Shown here one piece after another: positions 16,898 to 25,988 of a stretch of 64,000 nt of DNA. This DNA comes from Gammaproteobacteria bacterium (GTDB lineage Bacteria; Pseudomonadota; Gammaproteobacteria; Pseudomonadales; Ketobacteraceae): contig JABLXQ010000020.1 of the NCBI GenBank assembly GCA_013178375.1, forward strand, positions 1 to 64,000, written 5' to 3'. Within the stretch, counting starts at the first letter, position 1, and every line of letters begins with the position of its first letter. A program made the position numbers and the translations under genes. The notes beneath the pieces are model-generated. The model searched no databases. It was not told the DNA's origin and saw only the letters and a program-made list of their open reading frames with translations.

Positions 16898-18031
16898 TCA
16901 GTCGCGCTTCATGCTGTCGGGCAGCTTCACGTCCGGCAACACGCCGGGATTCGGCCCCTTGCCCTGCTGGAAGCGCTTGAGCTGGAACACATACGCCAGC
17001 ACCTGCGCCACCGCCACATACAGGCCGTGGGGAATCTGCCGGTCGATCTCGGTGTGATAGTAAATGGAACGGGCCAGGGGCGGTGAATTCAGAATCAGCA
17101 CATCGTTGGCCAATGCCACCTTCTTGATCTGCTCGGCGATGAAATCGGCCCCCTTCGCCACCAGTATCGGTGCCGCCATGCTGTTTGGATCGTACTTCAG
17201 CGCCACCGCGAAGTGAGTCGGGTTGGTGATCACCACATCCGCCTTGGGCACCGCCGACATCATGCGGCTGTAGGCAATCTCCTTCTGCTTCGAACGTATC
17301 TTGCTCTTGATTTCCGGCTTGCCCTCGGTTTCCTTGTATTCGTCGCGCACTTCCTGCTTGGTCATCATCAACTGTTTCTTGTATTGATACAGCTGGAACG
17401 GTACGTCCACTGCCGCAATCAGCAACAGCGTGCAGCACAGGTAAAAGAACGCCCATATCACTATGGAAATGCCTTCTGCCATCGCCATATCCGGTTCCTG
17501 GAAGCCGAGGGCCAGAAAGCGGTCGCGGTTCATGTCGAGAATGAAGATGGTCGCAACCGACACCAGCAGAAACTTGGCGATGGATTTCCCCAGCTCCACC
17601 AGCGACTGCACGGAAAACATTTTTTTCAATCCAGCCAGCGGATTCAGTTTGGACAGCTTGGGCTGCACGGCTTGCATCGAAAAATTGAAGCCACCCACCA
17701 ACGGCGCGATCCCGATTGCGGCAACGACCAGCACGATGAACAGTGGCACCAGCGCCGTCAGCGCGACCCAACCGGATTCGAGCAGGCGGTGCATGGCCAC
17801 GTCAGGGTCCTGTAGATCATCGGCACTGACCTGGAAATTGATGCGAAAAACTTCTTCACCGGCCTGGATCAGCATGCTGCCGAACATGAGCAGGCCAATG
17901 GCGCCAAATATCATCACCGCCACACTGCCCAGTTCGCGGGAGCGGGCAATCTGGCCTTTCTTGCGAGCCTCTTCAATTTTCTTGCCGGAAGGGTCTTCCG
18001 AGCGTTCCTGGCCGTCTTCGTTTTCTGCCAT
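16898..18031 (-). CDS. flhB: Flagellar export switch protein FlhB
   Basis: 377 residues: basic cytoplasmic N-terminus, four membrane helices (about 30-210), and the cytoplasmic FlhB-C domain with the self-cleavage motif NPTH (VVITNPTHFAVALKYDP). FlhB switches export specificity from rod/hook to filament substrates together with FliK. It is the last gene of fliLMNOPQR-flhB, 22 bp after fliR; the next gene, flhA, has its own promoter. Confidence 0.97.
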   Translation of the reverse strand: MAENEDGQERSEDPSGKKIEEARKKGQIARSRELGSVAVMIFGAIGLLMFGSMLIQAGEEVFRINFQVSADDLQDPDVAMHRLLESGWVALTALVPLFIVLVVAAIGIAPLVGGFNFSMQAVQPKLSKLNPLAGLKKMFSVQSLVELGKSIAKFLLVSVATIFILDMNRDRFLALGFQEPDMAMAEGISIVIWAFFYLCCTLLLIAAVDVPFQLYQYKKQLMMTKQEVRDEYKETEGKPEIKSKIRSKQKEIAYSRMMSAVPKADVVITNPTHFAVALKYDPNSMAAPILVAKGADFIAEQIKKVALANDVLILNSPPLARSIYYHTEIDRQIPHGLYVAVAQVLAYVFQLKRFQQGKGPNPGVLPDVKLPDSMKRD

Positions 18032-18053
18032 TGCGTCTCAACCTGCCTTGCGC

Positions 18054-18827
18054 TTATTTCAGAATGTCCGACATCAGCACAAACGCCTCGTCACTGAGCA
18101 TTTCATACTGTGGCAGCACATTGGCCAGCGTCAGCCAGATGATCACCAGCCCAAGAATCATGGTGAAGGGAAAGCCCACTGCAATAATGTTCATCTGTGG
18201 CGCCACCCGGCTGATCACACCGAATGCAATGTTCACCACCAGCAGCGAAATCGTGGATGGCAACGCCACCATCAGCGCACCGGTAAACATCCAGCTGCCC
18301 AGATTCACCAGCTCGAAATAGTTTTCCATCGCAATACCGCTGCCGGTCACCGGCAAGTGGGTAAAGCTGGAACCAATCAACTGGATCACCGCCAGATGCC
18401 CGTTCATGGCAAAGAACAGCAGGTTGACCATCATCAGGTAGATCTGGCTGATGGACGCCACGTTGACACCGTTTACCGGGTCCACCAGGGTCGCAAATCC
18501 CAGACCGTTCTGCATGGCCACCGCCTGCCCGCCAATGACAAATACCTGGAACAGCAACTGGAGGATAAATCCCATCACCACGCCGATCAGTATTTCCTGC
18601 AGAATGATCAGAACCGATGCCAGCGACAGCAGCTCTTGCGCTGGCGTTGGTGCAATTACCGGGGCGATGACGACCGTGGTCGCTACCGCCAGCCCCATCC
18701 TGATTCGCATGGGAACCAGCTGGGTGCTGAAAATCGGCAGCACCATGAAGAAGGCGGAAATGCGGCAAAGCGGGAAAAAATACTGGCCGATCCACTGATA
18801 CAGCTGAGCAATATCCAGCTCCAGCAT
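18054..18827 (-). CDS. fliR: Flagellar export gate protein FliR
   Basis: 257 residues, about six predicted membrane helices, starting MLELDIAQLYQWIGQYFFPL with the usual FliR motifs (RISAFFMVLPIFSTQLVP, FVIGGQAVAMQNGLGFATLVDPVNG). FliR joins FliP and FliQ in the export-gate core. It lies 3 bp after fliQ. Confidence 0.96.
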   Translation of the reverse strand: MLELDIAQLYQWIGQYFFPLCRISAFFMVLPIFSTQLVPMRIRMGLAVATTVVIAPVIAPTPAQELLSLASVLIILQEILIGVVMGFILQLLFQVFVIGGQAVAMQNGLGFATLVDPVNGVNVASISQIYLMMVNLLFFAMNGHLAVIQLIGSSFTHLPVTGSGIAMENYFELVNLGSWMFTGALMVALPSTISLLVVNIAFGVISRVAPQMNIIAVGFPFTMILGLVIIWLTLANVLPQYEMLSDEAFVLMSDILK

Positions 18828-18830
18828 GAA

Positions 18831-19100
18831 TCACCCGAGCAGGGTCGGCAAATCGTGGATCAGCCGTTCGGTGAAATCCGTCACCATGCCACCCAGCCAG
18901 GGGCCCAGCACAATCAACGTCAGCAAGGTGACCAGCAGACGCGGCAGAAAACTCAGAGTCTGTTCGTTGATCTGTGTCGCCGCCTGAAACACCGACACCA
19001 CCAGCCCCACACACAGGCTGGGCACGATGATTACCATCACCATGATCATCGACAGGTAAAGCGCTTCCCGCATCAGATCGGCAATAACGTCCGGTGTCAT
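18831..19100 (-). CDS. fliQ: Flagellar export gate protein FliQ
   Basis: 89 residues, two membrane helices forming a hairpin: VIADLMREALYLSMIMVMVI and the second helix after VGLVVSVFQAATQINEQTL, a signature segment of FliQ/SctS. Four copies wrap the FliP5FliR1 core. It lies between fliP (15 bp) and fliR (3 bp). Confidence 0.96.
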   Translation of the reverse strand: MTPDVIADLMREALYLSMIMVMVIIVPSLCVGLVVSVFQAATQINEQTLSFLPRLLVTLLTLIVLGPWLGGMVTDFTERLIHDLPTLLG

Positions 19101-19115
19101 GAGAAAGCTCCTCCG

Positions 19116-19871
19116 CTAGAGGCCAAAGCTGGATGCCACCGTACCTACTACCATGGCCCAGCCATCCACAAAAACGAACAGCATGATTTTGAACGGCATT
19201 GACACAATCATCGGCGACAACATCATCATACCCATCGCCATCAGCACGCTGGCCACTACCAGATCGATGATGAGAAACGGAATGAACAGCAGGAATCCGA
19301 TCTGGAACGCCGTCTTCAGTTCACTGGTGACAAAGGCTGGAATCACGATGGTCAGCGGCACTTCATCCAGCGATGCAAACTTGCGATCCTTGCCCGCCAG
19401 TTCCACGAACAGATCAAGGTCGGCTTCACGGGTTTGCGCCAGCATGAATTTGCGCAAGGGAACACTGGCCACCTCCACCGCCGCCAGCGGTTGCAGCTCC
19501 TCTTTCATGTAGGGTTGCAGCGCTTTTTCATTGATTTCCTTCAGCACCGGCGACATCACAAAAATGGTGAGAAAAATGGCCAGACCAATCAGGATCTGGT
19601 TCGACGGCGTGGACTGCAGGCCAATCGCCTGCCGTAGAATTGAAAACACGATGATGATGCGGGTAAAGGCGGTCATCATCATCAGGATCGCCGGCAGCAG
19701 AGTGAGTGCTGTCATCAGCACCAGCACCTGCAAGGTGATCGAGTACGTCTGGGTGCCGTCGGGATTGGTGGCCAGATTCACTGCCGGCAGCGACATCGGA
19801 TCAGCCGCCAGCGCCGGACTGCTCAGCACCCAAAGGCCCATGACGGCCAACCACAATCCGTTATTTTTCAT
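19116..19871 (-). CDS. fliP: Flagellar export gate protein FliP
   Basis: 251 residues with a signal peptide (1-22, ALA-AD), as is usual for FliP, then four membrane helices. Conserved segments: [40 protein letters not shown], and [20 protein letters not shown]. The M-rich gate is in [12 protein letters not shown]. Its first 11 bases overlap the end of fliO. Confidence 0.97.
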   Translation of the reverse strand: MKNNGLWLAVMGLWVLSSPALAADPMSLPAVNLATNPDGTQTYSITLQVLVLMTALTLLPAILMMMTAFTRIIIVFSILRQAIGLQSTPSNQILIGLAIFLTIFVMSPVLKEINEKALQPYMKEELQPLAAVEVASVPLRKFMLAQTREADLDLFVELAGKDRKFASLDEVPLTIVIPAFVTSELKTAFQIGFLLFIPFLIIDLVVASVLMAMGMMMLSPMIVSMPFKIMLFVFVDGWAMVVGTVASSFGL

Positions 19872-20373
19872 GCAGCGGTCCTGTCTTCAGCAATGCCTGA
19901 ATCTTGCCTGCGAAATCAGCGTTGTCCGGGGTTTCAGCGCCAGACTCCCAGGTCTGCAGCAACGTGATCTGCTGGGCAGTGACACCGAGCAACAAGCGCT
20001 TCCCCTCGACGTCCACCATCAGGATTTTTTCCTTTGGTCCAACCGACATGGCACCCAGCACACGCATGCCCGGCGTGACACCGACACCATTCAGATTGAA
20101 TCGCTTGGCCAGCCAGGCCAGGGCAAAAATCAGCGCCAGTACAGCTGCCAGACCCAGTACCATCTGCGCACTGGCAGCCCCCATGCTGTTGCTCTCACCG
20201 CGCACGGGTTCCGTCTTCAGGCGCAGCTCCGACACTGCCGGCGACGCCGCACCCGCCACCACGGCGTCCACTTCTGCCGCCGGCTCATCAGCCCACACCG
20301 GGTTCACCCAGAGTCCGATCAACAGCACGAGTACAGGTCGCCATTTCTTGTCCATGCCAATACCCATGCTCAT
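19861..20373 (-). CDS. fliO: Flagellar assembly protein FliO
   Basis: 170 residues: N-terminal signal-like segment, a membrane helix ([22 protein letters not shown]) and a small cytoplasmic domain with [20 protein letters not shown] and [13 protein letters not shown], typical of FliO. It helps FliP complex assembly. Its ATG overlaps the fliN stop by four bases and its end overlaps fliP by 11. A second ATG at 20355 (MDKKWRP) would give a more ordinary signal peptide. Confidence 0.93.
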   Translation of the reverse strand: MSMGIGMDKKWRPVLVLLIGLWVNPVWADEPAAEVDAVVAGAASPAVSELRLKTEPVRGESNSMGAASAQMVLGLAAVLALIFALAWLAKRFNLNGVGVTPGMRVLGAMSVGPKEKILMVDVEGKRLLLGVTAQQITLLQTWESGAETPDNADFAGKIQALLKTGPLHEK

Positions 20374-20783
20374 CCCAGTTTCTTGATGCGCTCAGCGGGA
20401 CTGATGACATCCGTCAGGCGAATGCCAAACTTTTCGTTCACCACCACCACTTCACCATGCGCAATCAGCGTGCCATTCACCAATACGTCCAGCGGTTCAC
20501 CGGCCAGCCGGTCCAGTTCGATCACTGAGCCCTGGTTCAGCTGCAACAGATTGCGAATGCTGATGTTGGTGCTGCCCACCTCCATCGACAGAGTGACTGG
20601 AATATCCAGAATCACATCCAGATTGGGACCATCGCCGGACATGGGTGCAGCATCATCGCGCAGGCGTTCCAGCGGCGCCGCACGCACTCCCGGTTCGGCA
20701 TCCGACGTTTCCTGTTCTGCCAGCGCCGCCGCCCACTCGTCCGCGAGGGCCTGATCATCCACGGGTTTATCTGAACCTGCCAT
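20370..20783 (-). CDS. fliN: Flagellar motor switch protein FliN
   Basis: 137 residues. The acidic N-terminal extension (1-55) precedes the SpoA-type domain: LDIPVTLSMEVGSTNISIRN, LNQGSVIELDRLAGEPLDVL, NEKFGIRLTDVISP. FliN forms the base of the C-ring and binds phospho-CheY. It lies 13 bp after fliM. Confidence 0.97.
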   Translation of the reverse strand: MAGSDKPVDDQALADEWAAALAEQETSDAEPGVRAAPLERLRDDAAPMSGDGPNLDVILDIPVTLSMEVGSTNISIRNLLQLNQGSVIELDRLAGEPLDVLVNGTLIAHGEVVVVNEKFGIRLTDVISPAERIKKLG

Positions 20784-20796
20784 ATCTCACTCCACC

Positions 20797-21837
20797 CTAA
20801 CGCTTGGATTCTTCGTTCTTCATCTGTTCTTTCAACTGTGACAGCCGCGACTGCTTGCCGACATCGGACTCCGGTCGCCGCACCTTGCTGGTGACTTTCA
20901 CCGCCAGATTGCCGTTGGCCTCGCCCATCTTGCCGCGAAACGTGGGGATGCCATTGGCCAGCACCATCAGGGTTTCCGGCATTTCGATCGGAATGATGTC
21001 ACCCGGCTTCAAGCGCGACAGTTCCGACAGCCGAATTTTCTTTTCCAGCAACTTGCCCTTGAGATTGATCTGCGCTTCCATGATTTCCTCCCGCAGGGAT
21101 TTCATCCAGCGCTCATCCTGGTCGCCCACATCGCTTTGCACGCCAGCGTCCAGCATTTCCCGCAATGGCTCGATCATGGAATAGGGCAGCGTCAGATGCA
21201 TTTCGCCGCCACCACCGTCCAGCTCGACATGGAAGGAATTCACCACCACCACTTCGCTGGGACTCACTATATTCGCCAGCGAGGGATTCACTTCGGAACT
21301 GATGTATTCGAATTTCACCTGCAGGAGAGCCTTCCAGGCCTCATGCATGTCCACAAAGGCCTGCTCCAGCACCATCTGCACGACGCGGTTTTCAGTAGGT
21401 GTGAATTCACGGCCTTCGATCTTGACGTGACGGCCATCGCCACCAAAAAAATTGTCCACCAGTTTGAACACCAGTTTGGCGTCCAGAATGAACAGGGCCG
21501 TGCCTTTCAGAGGTTTGATACGCACCATGTTGAGCGATGTGGGCACGTACAGACTGTGAACATATTCGCCAAATTTGAGAACCTGGACCCCGCCTACCGA
21601 CACATCGGCCGTACGGCGCAACAGATTGAACATGCTGATGCGGGTGTAGCGGGCAAAGCGCTCATTCACCATTTCCAGCGTAGGCATGCGCCCGCGCACG
21701 ATCCGGTCCTGGGTGCTCAGGTCGTAGGACTGAATGCCCTCCTCACCCTGATCACTCCCGGTGGCTATGTCGCCATCATCAACACCGTGAAGCAGTGCGT
21801 CGATTTCGTCTTGAGAAAGTAAATCCTGTACCGCCAT
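20797..21837 (-). CDS. fliM: Flagellar motor switch protein FliM
   Basis: 346 residues: the N-terminal CheY-binding peptide (LLSQDEIDALLHGV), the CheC-like middle domain (MFNLLRRTADVSVGGVQVLK, VRIKPLKGTALFILDAKLVF) and the C-terminal SpoA domain (LSRLKPGDIIPIEMP). It links CheY signalling to C-ring conformation. 7 bp after fliL. The N-terminal peptide is close to the repeated motifs in the CheA linker in this window. Confidence 0.97.
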   Translation of the reverse strand: MAVQDLLSQDEIDALLHGVDDGDIATGSDQGEEGIQSYDLSTQDRIVRGRMPTLEMVNERFARYTRISMFNLLRRTADVSVGGVQVLKFGEYVHSLYVPTSLNMVRIKPLKGTALFILDAKLVFKLVDNFFGGDGRHVKIEGREFTPTENRVVQMVLEQAFVDMHEAWKALLQVKFEYISSEVNPSLANIVSPSEVVVVNSFHVELDGGGGEMHLTLPYSMIEPLREMLDAGVQSDVGDQDERWMKSLREEIMEAQINLKGKLLEKKIRLSELSRLKPGDIIPIEMPETLMVLANGIPTFRGKMGEANGNLAVKVTSKVRRPESDVGKQSRLSQLKEQMKNEESKR

Positions 21838-21844
21838 GATTGCG

Positions 21845-22381
21845 TTACTGCATCACAAAGTTGGTAAACAGAACCTGTTCAATACCGGGTTCGCCCATTT
21901 CTTCCGTCAGAATTTTTTGCATTTCTTCCAGCGCGGCCTTGCGCACCGCCTCCTTGCCTTCCGGTGTGCGCAGCATCTCGAAATCCTGCGAGCTGAATAC
22001 CATCACCAGATTGTTGCGGATCAGCGGCATGTGTTTCTGCATCGCATCCACTACGGCCTGGCTGCGCGTCATCACCGACAGACTGATCTGCACATAGCGC
22101 TGACGCCCGTTCCACTGATAGTTCACGATGAAAGGCGGCTTGAAATCGAAGTAAATGGCAGCGGTGTGCTGCACTTCAACTTCTTCTTCACCCTCGCCTT
22201 CCGCCTTCCCTTTCTCGTCGCCACCACTGAGTATGAAAAATGCCGCCACACCACCGCCCACCAGCAACACCACCAGCGCCGCAATGATGATGATCAGCAA
22301 CATTTTGGATTTGGGTTTTTCCGCTCCTTCGGCTTTTTCCGGAGCCTCATCCTTTTCCTTTTCTTTTTTATCGGCGGCCAT
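21845..22381 (-). CDS. fliL: Flagellar basal body-associated protein FliL
   Basis: 178 residues: a charged cytoplasmic N-terminus, a membrane helix (KMLLIIIIAALVVLLVGGGV), an acidic linker, and a periplasmic FliL domain (YFDFKPPFIVNYQWNGRQRY, MQKHMPLIRNNLVMVFSSQD). It surrounds the stator. First gene of fliLMNOPQR-flhB, with a sigma-54 promoter 46-63 bases upstream. Confidence 0.96.
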   Translation of the reverse strand: MAADKKEKEKDEAPEKAEGAEKPKSKMLLIIIIAALVVLLVGGGVAAFFILSGGDEKGKAEGEGEEEVEVQHTAAIYFDFKPPFIVNYQWNGRQRYVQISLSVMTRSQAVVDAMQKHMPLIRNNLVMVFSSQDFEMLRTPEGKEAVRKAALEEMQKILTEEMGEPGIEQVLFTNFVMQ

Positions 22382-22426
22382 GATTCACCTATTCCGTTGC
22401 CACTGACTGCGCACTTTGCATGCTCA

Positions 22427-22444
22427 AAGCAAGCCCCGTACCAA
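22427..22444 (-). promoter_or_regulatory. Sigma-54 (RpoN) promoter of fliLMNOPQR-flhB
   Basis: Minus strand reads TTGGTACGGGGCTTGCT, matching TTGGCACG-N4-TTGCW at all but one position, with GG and GC exactly ten bases apart. Predicted start near 22417, about 36 bases before the fliL ATG. A terminator for fliK lies farther upstream, so this operon starts here. Confidence 0.9.
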
Positions 22445-22593
22445 TAAAATTTTTCCTGTAATTTCATTGCGTTGGGATTTGCAAAAAGCAGAATGGGCCG
22501 GGACCGTCAAAATTCCGGCCGGTTGAAAAGAAGTGTAGACAAGATTCGGCGGGGTGCCTGTCAAAATTCCGCCAAGTGTCAGAAATGCCGGGA

Positions 22594-22636
22594 AAAAATA
22601 GAGGATGCCGGCGCGAGCCCTGAGGGCCGCGCCGGC
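22594..22636 (-). terminator. Rho-independent terminator of fliK
   Basis: Read on the minus strand, a 9-bp perfect GC-rich stem (GCCGGCGCG/CGCGCCGGC, 22607-22636) is followed within eight bases by TTTTTT (about 22594-22599). It separates fliK from the fliL operon. The stretch 22445-22593 between it and the sigma-54 promoter holds two copies of CAAAATTCCG (about 22509 and 22562) but no gene. Confidence 0.8.
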
Positions 22637-22658
22637 AGAGGAAGATCAGGTGTGACGA

Positions 22659-24410
22659 TCAGGCGTAGAAATCCACCAGGGAAAGATCCCGCCGGATCAC
22701 AGGTGCTACATCAGACCCATCGTCAGCCGGCTGACCGTGAGCATTGCCACCGGCGTGCTGATCGTGCTGCTGGCGTTGGTGGGAATGCTGGGCGCCATGA
22801 TCCTGCACGTTGACGTTACCCAGCGTCACACCATTCTGGTCGAGCATTTCCCGCAACCGCGGCATTGCCTGTTCCAGCGCTTCGCGGGTTTGGGCGACCT
22901 GACTGGTGAACACCACATGGGCCTTGTCTTCGTGCATGCGGATGCGGACTTCCATCGGCCCCAGCTCCTTGGGATTGAGGTGAATTTCCGCCGACTTGAT
23001 CTTGCTGCTCACCATCATCAGCAGACGCTGCCCCACTTCCCCCGCCCACTCCCTGCTGCTGAGCGGCGTCTGGATGCCGGTGGAGGCCGCCTTGCCGGCA
23101 TCGGCACGGGCGGTACTCAGCTGCTCCATATTGCGGGTGAGCGCGAAACCTTTCACATCCTGGAGCGTGTCTGATTTCTTGGAGCTGGTGCTTGTGACGG
23201 CAGCGCGATTGCCCGCATCAACCTGCTGTGCGAGCAAGGCAAGCTGCTCGCGAAACGCGGCCACCCGCTCCGGCGTTGCGCGATTGCCCTTGTCGCTGTC
23301 TGCACCATTGCCAGCGGATTTCTCGCCCAGGCCCGCCTCAGCGGACAGCGCGTCGCCCTCTTCAGCTGACAGGGCGCCGGATTGAGCAGACAGAATCGAT
23401 GACGGGGTTTCATTGCCAGCCCGCTGCGCGGTTTCCGGCAGGGATACTGCGCTGGATAACGCGGCCGGGTTAGATTGCCCGGCATTCGCGGCCAGAGTGG
23501 ATGGTTGCGGGGCCGGCGCATCTGCGGCAGGCATGGTCGCAGCAGCGGACAATGTCGCCTGCTGGGTTGCCGTGGCAATAGCCGGCGCGAATTCAGCGTC
23601 GGTAACCGCCGCCGCGGCCATCTCCAAGGCTGCGAGGGCTTCAGCTTCCTGCTGCGCTGTGGCCGCCTGCAGAAGCCCGGCATCAACGCCCACCGAACCG
23701 GTGGTAGCTGCCGGCCCTGACGCCGCCTGATCCTGGCCATCCCCAACGGCGGTTGTGGACAGTGCAACCGTTTCCGTTACCGGCAGAACGGCCGCGTCCA
23801 CCGACGCTGTCGGTGCCTGCCCAGGAACATCAGACACAGGAACATCAGACACGGCAACCGCTTCTCCATCCTGCGCGCTGGTGTCAGTGTCGCCCAGCGC
23901 CAGCGTTGATTCCGGCGGGATGACAACGGGTGGCGTTACTGCCGGATCGACAGGCGGCGCAACCTCGGCGTCATTCCCGTTCCCGGCAGAATCCTTTTCC
24001 TCCGCGCTGGCCGCTTTCTCCTCAATGTCTTCAGCGGACCTGCGCGCGCTCTGCGCTTCACGACAGGCATCTGCGTCCCGGCTGGCCGCTGCGTCCTCAC
24101 GCTCCCGGGCGTCGGCGCGATCCGTGCGACGGGCTTCGGCACGGCGCTCACCAGCCCTGTCCGGGCCGGCTGGCAAACGCTTGCCGCCCGCCTGGCGGGT
24201 AGCTGCCTCATCGCGTTCCCTGGTGCGGGAAGAATCGTTGGCGGGTGCAGCCCGGGACTCCGCCCGGGCATTCGCCTGTTGCTCCAGAATCTGGGGAAAG
24301 CCGGCATCGGAACCGATATCAAGTATCTGATTTTGCGCTCCCGAATCAGATCTCGCGGCCTGGGTGGCCATGGTCGCCAGCGACAGGCTGGCACGAATAT
24401 CGGTACTCAT
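22659..24410 (-). CDS. fliK: Flagellar hook-length control protein FliK
   Basis: 583 residues, mostly low-complexity Ala/Asp/Glu/Pro sequence that acts as the ruler. The conserved FliK C-terminal domain is near residues 455-550: WAGEVGQRLLMMVSSKIKSA, IHLNPKELGPMEVRIRMHED, RLREMLDQNGVTLGNV. A His/Gln-rich tail follows. I took ATG 24410 (MSTDIRAS), with GGAGA six bases upstream. It senses hook length and flips FlhB. Own sigma-54 promoter and terminator: a monocistronic unit. Confidence 0.93.
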   Translation of the reverse strand: MSTDIRASLSLATMATQAARSDSGAQNQILDIGSDAGFPQILEQQANARAESRAAPANDSSRTRERDEAATRQAGGKRLPAGPDRAGERRAEARRTDRADAREREDAAASRDADACREAQSARRSAEDIEEKAASAEEKDSAGNGNDAEVAPPVDPAVTPPVVIPPESTLALGDTDTSAQDGEAVAVSDVPVSDVPGQAPTASVDAAVLPVTETVALSTTAVGDGQDQAASGPAATTGSVGVDAGLLQAATAQQEAEALAALEMAAAAVTDAEFAPAIATATQQATLSAAATMPAADAPAPQPSTLAANAGQSNPAALSSAVSLPETAQRAGNETPSSILSAQSGALSAEEGDALSAEAGLGEKSAGNGADSDKGNRATPERVAAFREQLALLAQQVDAGNRAAVTSTSSKKSDTLQDVKGFALTRNMEQLSTARADAGKAASTGIQTPLSSREWAGEVGQRLLMMVSSKIKSAEIHLNPKELGPMEVRIRMHEDKAHVVFTSQVAQTREALEQAMPRLREMLDQNGVTLGNVNVQDHGAQHSHQRQQHDQHAGGNAHGQPADDGSDVAPVIRRDLSLVDFYA

Positions 24411-24464
24411 TAACACTCTCCTTCAATGGGCGGAGCCAGTGGCTCGCATACGTCACATGAAGGA

Positions 24465-24482
24465 GAGCAAGGCCCATGCCAG
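24465..24482 (-). promoter_or_regulatory. Sigma-54 (RpoN) promoter of fliK
   Basis: Minus strand reads CTGGCATGGGCCTTGCT: GG and GC ten bases apart, matching YTGGCACG-N4-TTGCW except for one base. Predicted start near 24456, about 45 bases before the fliK ATG. Confidence 0.85.
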
Positions 24483-24512
24483 CCAAACCTGCCTCTTGCA
24501 GAGGCCTGCTTT

Positions 24513-24776
24513 TCAAAGACCCATGTTGTTGAGGGTGAGAATGATCTGCTGAATCACGCGGGCAATCACGGGGTGATCCTCTTCATACAGGATGACCTGC
24601 CGTTCCAGCTCGTCCACCAGGTTCTCCTCCCAGTGCTCGCGCTCCTGCGCCACCATCAGTTCGATACGGCCTGTCAGCTCTGCCAGCGTCTGGCGATCCG
24701 CTTCAGCCACTTCCCCCACCTGCTCCAGCTGGGCTTTCAGTTCGGAAATCGATGACTGTAATTCTTTGTCTGGCAT
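24513..24776 (-). CDS. DUF4404 family small coiled-coil protein
   Basis: 87 residues with no membrane segment or signal. The N-terminal half is an amphipathic helix likely to form a coiled coil (LQSSISELKAQLEQVGEVAE); the C-terminal half reads EDHPVIARVIQQIILTLNNMGL, the recognisable DUF4404 end. Function unknown. It lies between the PilZ gene and fliK on the same strand but is separated from fliK by that gene's own sigma-54 promoter, so no flagellar role can be claimed. Confidence 0.8.
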   Translation of the reverse strand: MPDKELQSSISELKAQLEQVGEVAEADRQTLAELTGRIELMVAQEREHWEENLVDELERQVILYEEDHPVIARVIQQIILTLNNMGL

Positions 24777-24910
24777 GACGGTCTTCCTCTTAGGTTTGAC
24801 TGATTATATGCCAGATTGACTGAAGAAATTTCTGATGGGAATCATGCCACGAGCGGAGAGTAACAGCAGGGTTTCGCCGGCAGGCACTGCAGCACTGCCG
24901 GCGATAAATG

Positions 24911-25669
24911 TCAGGGAGCCAATGCCAGTTCCCGTTGCCGCTGGGAACGCTGGCAACGCACGATGAAACGTTCGATCAGCTGCAGCTGGGGTGGATTCAG
25001 GCCGTCGAACTGCCCGCCCAGCAGGGTGATGTCATCGGTAAAAGAGCGCAGGTGCAGACTGCGCACCCGCAGCTCGCACAGCATGCCCTGCTCGGCTCCC
25101 AGCCGCAGGAACAGGGGCACCACACTGTTTTCCGGCAGGGGATGATGGCCCTGCACCTCCACCCGGATACCCTTCGACGACAGGTCCAGCACCCGGGCCG
25201 GCAGGTTACCGACGCCGGCACTGCGCACCATGGCTTCCACCTGGGTGCGATCGTCCACCGCCAGCCGGTAATGATTGCGACGCTGGGCCGCATTGACGGA
25301 AGCCGGCATCTCCAGGCTCAGCAATGATTCGTCATGCACCAGGGCCTTGCCATACACCCTGGATTCAAATCTCGTAGAGGCGGCCCCTTCGTTGCTGGAC
25401 ACCTGCACCCGGCGCCCGGCCATGGCCTCCAGGGGCAACGGCAGCGGAAAAGGTTCGTCCAGCAGCAGCCGTTGACCACGCAGGTCCACTTCCAGCAACA
25501 GGGTCTGGAACTCTCCCTCCACACCATCGATGCGCATCCGCAGCAGGCGGTGTTCGCGCCGCAGCCGGAACAGGTGCAGCACGTCCTGCGACACCCGCTG
25601 CTCACCCGGCGTCTGCTGCACGCCCCGATCCTGCCACCAGTTTTTCAGTCTCAGCGAGATACCCGCCAT
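24911..25669 (-). CDS. PilZ-domain protein with YcgR-like N-terminal domain (c-di-GMP responsive)
   Basis: 252 residues. The N-terminal ~110 residues resemble the flagellar-brake YcgR-N fold; the C-terminal half is a PilZ domain with the c-di-GMP contacts: QRRNHYR (RxxxR-type) and LDLSSKG (DxSxxG). PilZ/YcgR proteins bind c-di-GMP and slow or bias the motor. Position next to the flagellar block supports this. Start chosen at ATG 25669 (MAGISLRL), with AAGGAG eight bases upstream; a longer frame to 25729 lacks support. Confidence 0.85.
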   Translation of the reverse strand: MAGISLRLKNWWQDRGVQQTPGEQRVSQDVLHLFRLRREHRLLRMRIDGVEGEFQTLLLEVDLRGQRLLLDEPFPLPLPLEAMAGRRVQVSSNEGAASTRFESRVYGKALVHDESLLSLEMPASVNAAQRRNHYRLAVDDRTQVEAMVRSAGVGNLPARVLDLSSKGIRVEVQGHHPLPENSVVPLFLRLGAEQGMLCELRVRSLHLRSFTDDITLLGGQFDGLNPPQLQLIERFIVRCQRSQRQRELALAP

Positions 25670-25988
25670 CCAGCTTTCTCCTTCTCTCAATTGAGTTGCA
25701 CGCCGCCGCTGCCAGCGAACCTTACACACTCCCTAGCAAGTGCTTTGCCAAATAAATAGTGCCTTTATTTTCAGAATGTTGGGTCACCGCCACCTGGACC
25801 TTCCCCACCAGGGAGGCTTCCCCTTGCCGCTCCGGGAGGAGGACAATTGCCCACCACCGCGTGCCATCACAGCAATACACCCAGACAGCGTCTGGATATG
25901 CGTCGTGACCGCAAACGCATTCCCGCACAACCACCCCTTGCGGCCAGCGTTCCTCGTCTACACTTACGAAATTAGGCAGGAGTTAGGC

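Noticed and set aside
17463-19202. Long plus-strand open frame (579 codons) opposite flhB, fliR and fliQ
   Set aside because: It crosses three well-supported genes and is His/Gln-rich with no motif; a by-product of codon bias.
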